The notes beneath the pieces are model-generated. The model was not told the DNA's origin and searched no databases. It saw nothing but the letters and a program-made list of their open reading frames with translations. This document shows positions 1 to 9,089 of a DNA stretch of 64,000 nucleotides, one piece after another (positions within the stretch are counted from its first letter, which is position 1; every line of letters starts with the position of its first letter). Origin of the DNA: Streptomyces sp. NBC_00510 (lineage in GTDB: Bacteria; Actinomycetota; Actinomycetes; Streptomycetales; Streptomycetaceae); assembly GCA_036013505.1 (NCBI GenBank), contig CP107851.1, positions 6,098,501 through 6,162,500 on the forward strand, written 5' to 3'. The position numbers and the translations under genes were made by a program.

Positions 1-1380
1 CCCGTAGTGGCCCTTCGCGTGGCGGGCCCTGCGGGTGGCGTCCGCGAGGGGAGTGGACGACAGCGGAACCTCGGTGGACTCCTTCTTCTTGGCGGGCTTG
101 CCGCCGGGCAGTTGGCCCACGGTCCGCTTGCCGGGCTTCGGGAGGCTCGTCCGGTCCGTGGGGTTGCCGTCGCGGTCCTGCAGGAGCCGTGTGATGCCGG
201 ACTTCTTGTCGTCGTCCGTGAGGTCGACGAGTTTGCCCTGGTCGTCCAGGCGCTTGATCTGCCCGTCGGACTCGAGGACGTAGACCGGCTTGCCCCTGCC
301 CGTCTTCTGCAACTGCTGCAGCTCGGTCGCGATGCTGTCGTCGTTGTCGCGGTGGTTCTGGTGCATCTGCTTGAGGCCCTTGCGCATGTCGTTGCGCACA
401 TGGCCCACGGCCTTCTCGGCCGCCTCGCCGATGCCGTCCACGATCTTCGTGGCGATCGGCATGATGTGCCCGGCGATCTCGCCGCGGCCGCCGGTACGGT
501 TCTTGGCGTCGCGGGCCCGGCCTATGTGCCCCTTCGACTTGCCGTGCAGGGAGCCGGTGATGCCGTCGAGCTGGGTGTCGATCCGGTCGAAGCTGTCCCC
601 GTCGCTCTGGAAGTGAGTGCCCCCGCCGCCCCCGCCACCGGTGCCCCCGCCCCCGCCCCCGCCACCGCCCCCGCCGCCGCCTCCGGCGCTGGCGAGGGTG
701 AAGCTGTCGGCCTGCTTCTTGGCGCCGTCGACGCCCTCGCCGAAGCCCTCCTTGCCGGCGTCGGCGGTCCGGCCGAGGTCGACGCCCTTCTGCAGGCCGA
801 GGGCGTTGGAACCGACCTGGATGATCAGGTCGGCGGCCATCGACTCCAAGGCGGCGTAGATCGGGGCGGTGGCGATGGACATCAGCTGGTCGACGACCTG
901 GTTGATGACCTCGCGGAAGATCTTCTTGACGATCATCCGGGTCGCCTGGGTCGCGGCGGCCCCGGCGAAGCTCGACAGCCCGAGCGTGAAGGGGGCGGAG
1001 GCGATGGTCGCGACGATCTCGGCTGCCAGGATGCCGAGTTGGACGATCGCCGCGACCTTCGCGACTTCGATCGCGATCGCCACCCCGTCGAGCGCCGTCG
1101 CCCCCATCCGCGCGGCCTCGGCGAGATTGGCCAGATGCGTGCCCTTGACCTTGCCCCAGTGCGCCTCGAAGGCGTCCATCGCGGCGCCCGCGTTCGCGCC
1201 CAGCAGCTCCTGCACGGCGGTGTGGGCGTCCATGGCGCCGCCGTCGATGTCGTCCGCGAAGTCCCGCAGGGACGTGGCCATCTCGCGGTAGTCGTCCTCG
1301 TCGACGTTCGGCCACGCGATGCCGATCAGGTCGAGCACGTACGCCAGTTCGTCGGGCAGTACGACACCCACCGCGGACAC
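1..1380 (-). CDS. WXG100-like polymorphic toxin, C-terminus cut off by window edge
   Basis: The reading frame is open from a GTG at 1380 to base 1, giving 460 codons without a stop; the C-terminus lies outside the window. The N-terminus (VVLPDELAYVLDLIGIAWPN followed by a DEDDYREMA stretch) resembles the WXG100-like N-terminal domain of actinobacterial secreted polymorphic toxins. It is followed by an Ala-rich helical stretch, then a linker of 14 glycines, one threonine and 7 glycines (about 618-690), then a charged region ending in ARHAKGHYG at the window edge. Such proteins usually carry a variable C-terminal toxin domain; here it cannot be seen. The GTG at 1371 is an alternative start and gives the N-terminus more typical of the family. 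It lies 90 nt downstream of the propeller-like gene on the same strand. The domain assignment is by recall, not by a search. Confidence 0.75.
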   Translation of the reverse strand, partial: MSAVGVVLPDELAYVLDLIGIAWPNVDEDDYREMATSLRDFADDIDGGAMDAHTAVQELLGANAGAAMDAFEAHWGKVKGTHLANLAEAARMGATALDGVAIAIEVAKVAAIVQLGILAAEIVATIASAPFTLGLSSFAGAAATQATRMIVKKIFREVINQVVDQLMSIATAPIYAALESMAADLIIQVGSNALGLQKGVDLGRTADAGKEGFGEGVDGAKKQADSFTLASAGGGGGGGGGGGGGGTGGGGGGGTHFQSDGDSFDRIDTQLDGITGSLHGKSKGHIGRARDAKNRTGGRGEIAGHIMPIATKIVDGIGEAAEKAVGHVRNDMRKGLKQMHQNHRDNDDSIATELQQLQKTGRGKPVYVLESDGQIKRLDDQGKLVDLTDDDKKSGITRLLQDRDGNPTDRTSLPKPGKRTVGQLPGGKPAKKKESTEVPLSSTPLADATRRARHAKGHYG

Positions 1381-1470
1381 CCCCGTGTCTTTTCTTGACT
1401 GCAGCAGCAGAGATTTTGACGCTACGTGAGAGGCTCCAGTTCCTCAACTGGCTTGGAAATGACGGGCTGT

Positions 1471-2490
1471 CTATCGGACGCGCCACTTGAGCACGTCGTC
1501 GTCGCGCACGGTGATCCAGGTGCCGTCCCCCAGGGGAACCGGTTCGGGGCTCACGGCGAAGGGGTACACGATCTCGGCCAGCGGCTCCAGGGACGTCGCG
1601 TCGAGCAGGAGGTGCCGCGACTCCTCCGGCCAGATGTCGTACGCGACCGCCGCGAGCACCCGGTGCCGGTCGAGGAATCCCGGGCTGCCGGCGAAGCACA
1701 GCTCCGGATCCTCCAGCGCGGTCGCGGCCGCCACGTCCGCCCCGGCCCGGCAGAGACCGGACGCGGTCGCCTCGTACCGGGTGAGGATCTCGCCTCCCCG
1801 GGTCAGCTTGAGGAAACCCACGCCGTCCAGGCTGTTGCCGGTGAACGGTTCGTCGGCCGGGCCCGCGGGCAGTGCGCGGATGCCGTCGCCCGCGTACGAG
1901 ACCAGGAGGGAGTGCGCGTCGTCCTGCCCCTGCCCCGCCGAGAGGAAGACGACGTCCGAAGGCACGAGGGCCTGCTGGAAACCGTAGGCCGCGGAGCAGG
2001 TCGGCAGCACCCTCTCGCCGAGCGGCTCGCCGGAGGCGCCGTCCAGCGCGATGCACAGATCGCCCTCGTACCCGTCCTCCATGAGCCGGCCCGTGACCGT
2101 GACCAGGACGACCGCACCGGTCGGCGTCACGACGCAGGCCCCACGACCCAGGCCGTCGACCGGCCAGGCGGCGTGGCGGAAGGTCCAGCGCACCGAGCCG
2201 TCCGCGGCGAGCGAGGTGACCCGGTCGCTCCCCGCCACGACCAGCCCGTCCGGCGCCGGTGTCGCGTATCCGCGTTCCCCCGGACAGGGCTCGGGGAAAG
2301 CCGCGGCCTCGGAGAAGACCCGTGAGGGGTCGTCGGACAGCCGCCTGACGGTGATCTCACCGCGGTCGTGCCCGACGAGCCACGTGCCGCCCTGCCGCAC
2401 CTGGCACCCGTCCCGCCTCCCGAGGGCGTCCCCGACCCCCGGGCACGCCTCCTGTGCCACCTGTTCCGCGAGCACCCTGCCGCCGCGCAC
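1471..2490 (-). CDS. Hypothetical protein, probable beta-propeller
   Basis: 339 codons with codon usage matching the neighbours. There is no signal peptide or membrane segment. The protein has repeated short beta motifs of the kind GG-W-VGHD-G, VAGSD-VTSLAADGSVRW and ALDGASGEPLGE, which look like PQQ/WD40-type blades (for example SDRVTSLAADGSVRWTFRHA around residues 108-127). I cannot name a function. It starts 4 nt after the stop of the upstream paralogue (2495) and so is probably in the same operon. The first 30 residues look poorly conserved-like, so the real start may lie further inside the frame. Confidence 0.65.
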   Translation of the reverse strand: MRGGRVLAEQVAQEACPGVGDALGRRDGCQVRQGGTWLVGHDRGEITVRRLSDDPSRVFSEAAAFPEPCPGERGYATPAPDGLVVAGSDRVTSLAADGSVRWTFRHAAWPVDGLGRGACVVTPTGAVVLVTVTGRLMEDGYEGDLCIALDGASGEPLGERVLPTCSAAYGFQQALVPSDVVFLSAGQGQDDAHSLLVSYAGDGIRALPAGPADEPFTGNSLDGVGFLKLTRGGEILTRYEATASGLCRAGADVAAATALEDPELCFAGSPGFLDRHRVLAAVAYDIWPEESRHLLLDATSLEPLAEIVYPFAVSPEPVPLGDGTWITVRDDDVLKWRVR

Positions 2491-2494
2491 CCCG

Positions 2495-3061
2495 CTACGC
2501 CTCCCCGCCGTCCGACCGGGGGCGGACCTCGATGCCCGCCCGCCGCCAGGGGCCGTAGGAGAAGGGGTCGTCGCCGTCGAGCAGCACGACCCACGCCTCG
2601 CCGCGCGACCACACCACGGACCGGGACGCGAACTCGGACACCTCGGTGTCCGGCCCGGGCGGCTCAGGTGCGCCGAGCCGGGCGCTCAGCCGCCGCGCCA
2701 TCCGGTCCCACGCGGCCTCGTACGCGTCGACACCGCCGTCCGCGTCCCACCCCTCGGGGATCTCGCCCTCCGTGACGTACGCGAACGGCAGCACGATCGA
2801 GCAGTCCGTACGGCACTCCGGGTGGTCGCACACCGCGTCGGTGTCGTCCCCGCAGCCCGGGTACTCGCCGAGCTCCAGCCAGTGCCCACCGATCGGCCAG
2901 GCGTCGAGCCAGCCGATGACGGGCTCCCCGCCCGCACCCACGTGGTGCCATCCGTTGCGCACGAACGCGTCCTCGAAGGCCCGGTAGCTCCAGGGCAGGT
3001 CCGCCAGTTCGATGATCCGGTCCAGCAGATCGTCGTCGACGTCCCGGAGTTGCACGGCCAT
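2495..3061 (-). CDS. Hypothetical protein, paralogue of the gene at 3072-3692
   Basis: 188 aa, soluble, acidic. It shares with its upstream neighbour an N-terminal MA(V/I)QL start, an LPWS-RA-EDAFV-NGW segment, a WLELGE-PGC segment followed by C-x7-C-x-H-x2-C, a PFAY segment and a C-terminal (V/I)-WSRG-A(W/Y)V(V/I)LLDG(D/N)D--SYG--RRAG block. The conserved Cys/His set suggests metal binding (inference). A TAGGTT hexamer (3074-3069) lies 7 nt before the ATG and overlaps the stop codon of the upstream gene, which would suit an internal leaderless promoter. The pair lies on the same strand as the truncated polymorphic toxin, so an immunity-type role is possible but unproven. Confidence 0.7.
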   Translation of the reverse strand: MAVQLRDVDDDLLDRIIELADLPWSYRAFEDAFVRNGWHHVGAGGEPVIGWLDAWPIGGHWLELGEYPGCGDDTDAVCDHPECRTDCSIVLPFAYVTEGEIPEGWDADGGVDAYEAAWDRMARRLSARLGAPEPPGPDTEVSEFASRSVVWSRGEAWVVLLDGDDPFSYGPWRRAGIEVRPRSDGGEA

Positions 3062-3071
3062 GACGGCGAAC

Positions 3072-3692
3072 CTAACGCTTCGGCCGGACGGCGACGCCCG
3101 CGCGGCGGTAGGCGCCGTACGACATGGCGTCGTTCCCGTCGAGGAGGATCACGTACGCGTCGCCCCGCGACCAGCGGACGTGCCGAATGGCGTCGATGTC
3201 CTCGTAGGGCCAGGGTCCCGCGGGCTCCGGCTCGCCGAGCCGGTCGCGCAGCAGCGCGGCCACCCGCCGGTACTCGGCGTCGTGGTCCTCCGCCGTCGCC
3301 TCGTGCCGCACGTCGGGGCGGCTGTGCCAGGGCCCGAACTCGTTGTCCCACTCGGCCGGGTCTTCGGGGTCGGCGAAGTACGCGAAGGGGTGCAGGACGT
3401 AGCTCCCCGCACCGCATCCGGCGTGGGCGCACACGGCGTCGGGGGAACCGTCGTCCATGCAGCCGGGCCGTTCGCCCAGCTCCAGCCACCAGTCGTCGAC
3501 GCCCTCCTCAGGCCCGGGGAGGAACTGGACCTCCCACCAGCCGATGTCCGGCCCCTCCTCCTCGTCCTCCGGGACCTCCCAACCGTTGGCCACGAACGCG
3601 TCCTCGACCGCCCGGCGGCTCCACGGCAGGCCCGCCAGAGCGATCATCCGGTCCACGAAAGCCTCGTCGGCGTCGAAGAGTTGTATCGCCAT
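3072..3692 (-). CDS. Hypothetical protein, paralogue of the gene at 2495-3061
   Basis: 206 aa. It is the first gene of the leftward block and is clearly homologous to the next gene. Compared with it, this copy has extra acidic insertions (a DEEEG segment near residue 44) and a longer middle region. The Cys/His motif reads PGC-x9-C-x-H-x2-C. A TAGGGT hexamer (3706-3701) sits 8 nt before the ATG, fitting a leaderless transcript. The divergent gene at 3730 starts only 37 nt away, so the two promoters are back to back. I do not recognise the family. Confidence 0.72.
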   Translation of the reverse strand: MAIQLFDADEAFVDRMIALAGLPWSRRAVEDAFVANGWEVPEDEEEGPDIGWWEVQFLPGPEEGVDDWWLELGERPGCMDDGSPDAVCAHAGCGAGSYVLHPFAYFADPEDPAEWDNEFGPWHSRPDVRHEATAEDHDAEYRRVAALLRDRLGEPEPAGPWPYEDIDAIRHVRWSRGDAYVILLDGNDAMSYGAYRRAGVAVRPKR

Positions 3693-3729
3693 GGCACGCG
3701 ACCCTAGCGGTCCGGCCTAGGCTGCCCCC

Positions 3730-4491
3730 ATGTCAGGACCGCAAATGCCGCAGATCCGCGCCTTCGTCGCCGCCTTCGCCCGCCGTCAGGCCGCGCGCAC
3801 CGTCGACCTCCCCGGTGGCTACGCCGTCCTCGACGACGCCTACGCGCACTCGCACGGCAACAACCACGTGGTCGTGGACGGCGCCGTGGATCCCGAGGCG
3901 CTGCCCGCCCTCGCCGACGAGACGCTGGGCCACCTGAAGCACCGCGCGATCACCGTCCTGGACGACGCCACGGGCACCGCCTGCGCCGCGCCCCTGATCC
4001 GCGCCGGCTACCACCACTCCGCCGAGCTCGTCATGCTGCACACCGGCCCGGTACCGGACGGCGGCCCCGCGGCGGAAGTGGACCTCGACGCCTTCCGCAC
4101 CCCCCTCGCCCGGCGCTGGCGCGGCTTCCTCCCGGAGGCCGACGACGAGGTCATCCGCCAGCTCGTCGACCGCCGCGAGGTCCGCCGGCGCGGTGCGGAC
4201 GTCGTCCGTTTCATCGGCGCGCGGACGCCCGAGGGAGACGTCGCCTCCTGGGCGGACCTCTACATCGACCCCGCCTCAGGCACCGCCCAGATCGAGGACC
4301 TCATCACCTCCGAGGCCCACCTCGGCCGCGGCCACGCCGACGCCGTCCTGTCCACGGCGCTGCGCCAGGCCGTCGATGCCGGGTGCGCCACCCGCTTCCT
4401 CGTCGCCGACGCGGACGACTGGCCCCGGAACTGGTACGCGCGCCGCGGCTTCACCGCCATCGGCCGCTTCCACAGCTTCGGACGCGACTGA
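3730..4491 (+). CDS. GNAT family N-acetyltransferase
   Basis: 253 aa. The C-terminal half has the GNAT layout: a strand with ASWADLYIDPASGTAQIEDL, then HLGRGHADAVLSTALRQA, which is the acetyl-CoA pyrophosphate-binding motif (R/Q-x-x-G-x-G/A type) and helix, then a FLVADADDWPRNWYARRGF block typical of the final GNAT motif. The N-terminal half (to about residue 105) looks like a degenerate GNAT-like domain. The substrate is unknown. A TAGGCT hexamer at 3718-3723 lies 6 nt before the ATG, consistent with leaderless initiation. It is divergent from the paralogue pair. Confidence 0.8.
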   Translation: MSGPQMPQIRAFVAAFARRQAARTVDLPGGYAVLDDAYAHSHGNNHVVVDGAVDPEALPALADETLGHLKHRAITVLDDATGTACAAPLIRAGYHHSAELVMLHTGPVPDGGPAAEVDLDAFRTPLARRWRGFLPEADDEVIRQLVDRREVRRRGADVVRFIGARTPEGDVASWADLYIDPASGTAQIEDLITSEAHLGRGHADAVLSTALRQAVDAGCATRFLVADADDWPRNWYARRGFTAIGRFHSFGRD

Positions 4492-4542
4492 CAGCGTCGT
4501 TCCGTAGTCTTGTGACCACGGAGAGTGCGGGGGTGGGTGCGT

Positions 4543-5358
4543 ATGACCGGCGAGGTGACCCAGCCGCCGATGGCGTGGCGGTACTGCGGCAACCAGGTCA
4601 AGCTCTGGCGTGAGCAAGCGGGCGTCACGCGCGAGCAGTTGGCGCGCGAGGCGGCGTACGGCTACGAGACCGTGAAGTCCATGGAGCAGGGCCGCCGCCG
4701 ACCCAGTTCCCGCTTCCTGCAGATCGCGGATCATCTGTGCGGGGCCCAGGGGAAGCTGGCCGCAGCGGAGGCGTACCTCAAGCCGGAGAGGTTTCCGGCG
4801 AGGTCCCAGGACTTCTTCCGCTACGAGGCGGAGGCGGTGAGCCTCTGGTCGTACGAACCACTGCTGATCCCCGGGCTGCTCCAGATCGAGGCCACCGTGC
4901 GCGCGCTGCTCGGAGCGCACCGGCCTCCGCTTGACGACGCGACCCTGGAAGAACGGGTCCGGGCACGGCTGGAACGCCAGTCACTGCTGCGGCGCAGTCC
5001 ACCCGCCGAGTTCAGCTTCGTGGTGTACGAGGCGGCCTTGCGCTGTCCCGTGGGCGGCACGGACACGGCGAAGCGGCAGCTTCTGCACCTGCTGGAGGTG
5101 GCCGAGCTGCGCAACGTCTCCTTGCAGGTGCTGCCCTTCGTCGCCGGTGCTCACCCCGGACTCAACGGGCCCCTCGTGCTGCTGGAGACCCGGGAGCACG
5201 AACGCCTCGCCCTCACGGAGGGGCAGTCCCTCAGCCTGCTGACAGCGGACCCCGAACAGGTGGGTGCGCTGACGCAACGGCATGGCATGATCCGGACGGA
5301 GGCCCTCGGCGCCGACGAATCGGCGCGGTTCATCAAGCGGATGGCGGGTGAGGCATGA
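4543..5358 (+). CDS. XRE-family HTH regulator with DUF5753 domain (WhiJ-like)
   Basis: 271 aa from the ATG at 4543; a GTG at 4525 is in frame, but G-rich sequence just before 4543 favours the ATG. The N-terminal helix-turn-helix is visible (CGNQVKLWREQAGVTREQLA then YETVKSMEQGRRRPS, about residues 10-52). The rest matches the DUF5753 domain found after XRE domains in actinomycetes (EAVSLWSYEPLLIPGLLQIE near residue 100, LQVLPFVAGAHPGLNGPLVL near 200). It overlaps the downstream DUF397 gene by 4 nt (ATGA). Such pairs form the large WhiJ-like family of Streptomyces. The target is unknown. Confidence 0.9.
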   Translation: MTGEVTQPPMAWRYCGNQVKLWREQAGVTREQLAREAAYGYETVKSMEQGRRRPSSRFLQIADHLCGAQGKLAAAEAYLKPERFPARSQDFFRYEAEAVSLWSYEPLLIPGLLQIEATVRALLGAHRPPLDDATLEERVRARLERQSLLRRSPPAEFSFVVYEAALRCPVGGTDTAKRQLLHLLEVAELRNVSLQVLPFVAGAHPGLNGPLVLLETREHERLALTEGQSLSLLTADPEQVGALTQRHGMIRTEALGADESARFIKRMAGEA

Positions 5359-5555
5359 GCGGCGAACTGTCCTGGCGCAAGTCGACGTACAGCGACACCG
5401 AAGGCAGCAACTGCGTCGAGGTCGCCACCACCCCCCACCGCGTGCACGTCCGGGACAGCAAGGACCCGGACGGCCCCTTCCTCTCCTTCACCCCCGCCGC
5501 GTGGACGGAGTTCCTCCGCGGCGTGGGACGGGACGCGGCACCCCCCTCCGAGTAG
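5355..5555 (+). CDS. DUF397 domain small protein
   Basis: 66 aa. It has the family hallmarks: a W-KSTYS start (LSWRKSTYSDTEGSNCVEVA), a VHVRDSKDP motif and a terminal FTPAAWTEFL. DUF397 proteins are partners, probably antagonists, of adjacent XRE/DUF5753 regulators (family knowledge from the WhiJ and AbaA systems). The ATG overlaps the stop of the regulator by 4 nt, so translational coupling is likely. It converges with bglC, whose stop is 22 nt away. Confidence 0.9.
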   Translation: MSGELSWRKSTYSDTEGSNCVEVATTPHRVHVRDSKDPDGPFLSFTPAAWTEFLRGVGRDAAPPSE

Positions 5556-5577
5556 TGCGCCGCGTCCCGCCGGTCCG

Positions 5578-7050
<1,473 letters not shown>

Positions 7051-7051
7051 A

Positions 7052-7065
7052 CGGGAGCGCTCCCA
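7052..7065. promoter_or_regulatory. CebR operator upstream of bglC
   Basis: CGGGAGCGCTCCCA, one mismatch from the 14-bp CebR palindrome TGGGAGCGCTCCCA. It ends 1 nt before the bglC start codon on the minus strand and covers its ribosome binding site, so a bound repressor would block transcript elongation or leader synthesis. Confidence 0.85.
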
Positions 7066-7125
7066 TCGGAACGAGTGAACAAGAGGAAGTAAGGGGGAAG
7101 GGGCGCGGCCGTGGCCGGGGAGGGC

Positions 7126-8043
7126 TCAGCCCTTGACCGCGCCCTGCATGATGCCGCCGACGATCTGCTTGCCGAAGATCACGAAGACCAGCAGCAGCGG
7201 GAGCGTGCCGAGCAGCGCGCCGGCCATGATGACGGACTCGTCGGGGATGTAGCCGCGGCCGAGGCTGGTGAGCGCGACCTGCACGGTCGGGTTCTCCTGG
7301 GTCAGCGCGATGATCGGCCAGAAGAAGTCGTTCCAGGCCGCGACGAAGGTCAGCATGCCCAGGACCGCCATCGCGGGCCGGGCGGCCGGGAAGACCACGT
7401 GCCAGACGATCCGCAGGCTGCTGGCGCCGTCGACGCGGGCGGCCTCGATGATCTCGGTGGGCAGCGCCTGGGAGAGGTACTGCCGCATGAAGAAGACACC
7501 GAAGGCGCTGACGAAGGTAGGCAGGATCACCGCCTGGAGGTGGTTCGTCCAGTCCAGGTCCGCGATCCACAGGAACAGCGGCACCACGCTCAGCTGCGGC
7601 GGCACCATCATGGTGCCGATGGTCAGCATGAGCAGGAAGTTCTTCATCTTGAACTGCAGCTTGGCGAAGGCGAAGCCGGCGATCGTCGAGAACAGCACCG
7701 TGCCGATGGTGATGCTGCCGGCGACGATGGCCGTGTTCAGCAGCGCCGTGCTGAGGTTGGCCTCGGTCCACGCGGTCTGCAGGTTGCCGAAGAGGTTCGA
7801 GCCGAACCAGAACGGCGGCGGGGTCTGCGCCAGCCGCGAGTTCGTCCGGGAGGCGGCGATCGCGGTCCACACCAGGGGGAAGAGCGATATCGCCGTGAAG
7901 ACGATCAGCACGATGTAGGTGAACGGGCCTGCGTGCAGCTGCCGTCCGGCCTTGGGCGCCCCGGGGGTGCGGCGCTTCGCCTTGCGGGGCGCGTCCGCTG
8001 CGCCGGCCGCCTGATCCGCCGGGTTGGTCGAGATGGTGGCCAT
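7126..8043 (-). CDS. cebG: Cellobiose ABC transporter permease CebG
   Basis: 305 aa from the ATG at 8043, which is preceded by GAGGGGTGACGACG. MalG-type permease: a first membrane segment after GPFTYIVLIVFTAI, a MMVPPQLSVVPLFL segment and the EAA loop EIIEAARVDGASSLRIVWHV, which contacts the ATPase. It lies 5 nt downstream of cebF. The assignment to cellobiose rests on the CebR boxes and the adjacent bglC. The frame is open upstream for another 300 codons, but that part is a shadow of cebF. Confidence 0.92.
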   Translation of the reverse strand: MATISTNPADQAAGAADAPRKAKRRTPGAPKAGRQLHAGPFTYIVLIVFTAISLFPLVWTAIAASRTNSRLAQTPPPFWFGSNLFGNLQTAWTEANLSTALLNTAIVAGSITIGTVLFSTIAGFAFAKLQFKMKNFLLMLTIGTMMVPPQLSVVPLFLWIADLDWTNHLQAVILPTFVSAFGVFFMRQYLSQALPTEIIEAARVDGASSLRIVWHVVFPAARPAMAVLGMLTFVAAWNDFFWPIIALTQENPTVQVALTSLGRGYIPDESVIMAGALLGTLPLLLVFVIFGKQIVGGIMQGAVKG

Positions 8044-8048
8044 CGTCG

Positions 8049-9089
8049 TCACCCCTCGTGGTTCTTGCGCAGCCAGCGGGCGACCAGCCCGTTGACGGCG
8101 GCGATCAGCAGCAGGATCAGGAACATCGCCCAGGCGATGGCCGAGGCCCGCCCGAGGTGGTAGTTCGTCCAGCCCTGCTCGTACAGGTACAGGCCCAGCG
8201 TCTGGAACTGGTGGGAGGAGCCGCCCTTCTCGCCGCCGGGGCCGCCGAAGAGGAACGGCTCGCCGAACAGCTGGGTGGCACCGATCGTCGAGACCACGAT
8301 CGTGAAGAGGATCGTCGGCCGCAGCATCGGGATGGTCACGTGGCGGAACTGCTGCCAGCGCGAGGCGCCGTCCAGGGCGGCGGACTCGTACAGATCGTGC
8401 GGCACGGCCTGCATGGCGGCCAGGTAGATCAAGGTGTTGTAACCGGTCCAGCGCCAGATCACGATCGACGAGACGGCGATCTGGGAGGACCAGGTGCCCG
8501 CCCGCCAGTCGATGTGGTTGCTGAACCCGAGGTGCTCCAGCGCCCAGTTGATCATGCCGTAGTCGGTGCCGAACATCAGCGTGAAGACCAGCGTCGCGGC
8601 GGCCACCGACGTGGCGTACGGGGTGAGCATCGCGACCCGGAAGAAGGTCGAGCCGCGCAGCTTGTAGTTGAGCAGGTGGGCCAGGCCCAGCGCGATGAGC
8701 AGCTGCGGGACGGTCGAGATCACACCGATGGTGAACGTGTTCTTCAGGGCGTTCCAGAAGAACTCGTCCTCCAGCAGACGGGTGTAGTTGTGGAAGCCGA
8801 CGAACTCGCGCGCGTCGAGGTTGGTGAGCTCCACCCGGTAGAAGGAGGACCAGCCCGTGTAGATCAGCGGGAAGAGGCCGAAGGCGGCGAAGAACAGGAA
8901 GAAGGGCGAGACGAAGGCGTACGGCATCGCCTTGACGTCCCACCGGTAGCGGCGGCTGCGCCAGCGGCCGCGTCGCTCGTCACGTGCGTCGCGCGGACGG
9001 CCGGAGCCGCCGCGCGGGGCCGCGCCCCCCTCGGAGGGGGGCGCGGTCACTGCGGTCATGTCGGAGATCTCCGAAGCCATGCGGGTCAC
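8049..9089 (-). CDS. cebF: Cellobiose ABC transporter permease CebF
   Basis: 346 aa from a GTG at 9089 that overlaps the cebE stop by 4 nt (GTGA). MalF-type permease with a basic cytoplasmic N-terminus (about 55 residues), first membrane span AFVSPFFLFFAAFGLFPLIY and the EAA-type loop DLYESAALDGASRWQQFRHV. With CebG it forms the membrane channel for cello-oligosaccharides. An internal ATG at 9080 or 9059 could also be used, but the overlap and position favour coupling to cebE. Confidence 0.92.
   Translation of the reverse strand: MTRMASEISDMTAVTAPPSEGGAAPRGGSGRPRDARDERRGRWRSRRYRWDVKAMPYAFVSPFFLFFAAFGLFPLIYTGWSSFYRVELTNLDAREFVGFHNYTRLLEDEFFWNALKNTFTIGVISTVPQLLIALGLAHLLNYKLRGSTFFRVAMLTPYATSVAAATLVFTLMFGTDYGMINWALEHLGFSNHIDWRAGTWSSQIAVSSIVIWRWTGYNTLIYLAAMQAVPHDLYESAALDGASRWQQFRHVTIPMLRPTILFTIVVSTIGATQLFGEPFLFGGPGGEKGGSSHQFQTLGLYLYEQGWTNYHLGRASAIAWAMFLILLLIAAVNGLVARWLRKNHEG

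Noticed and set aside
1436..1451. Small hairpin CCAGTT-CCTC-AACTGG between the propeller gene and the toxin gene
   Set aside because: A 6-bp stem without a T-run; too weak to call a terminator, and both flanking genes are on the same strand.
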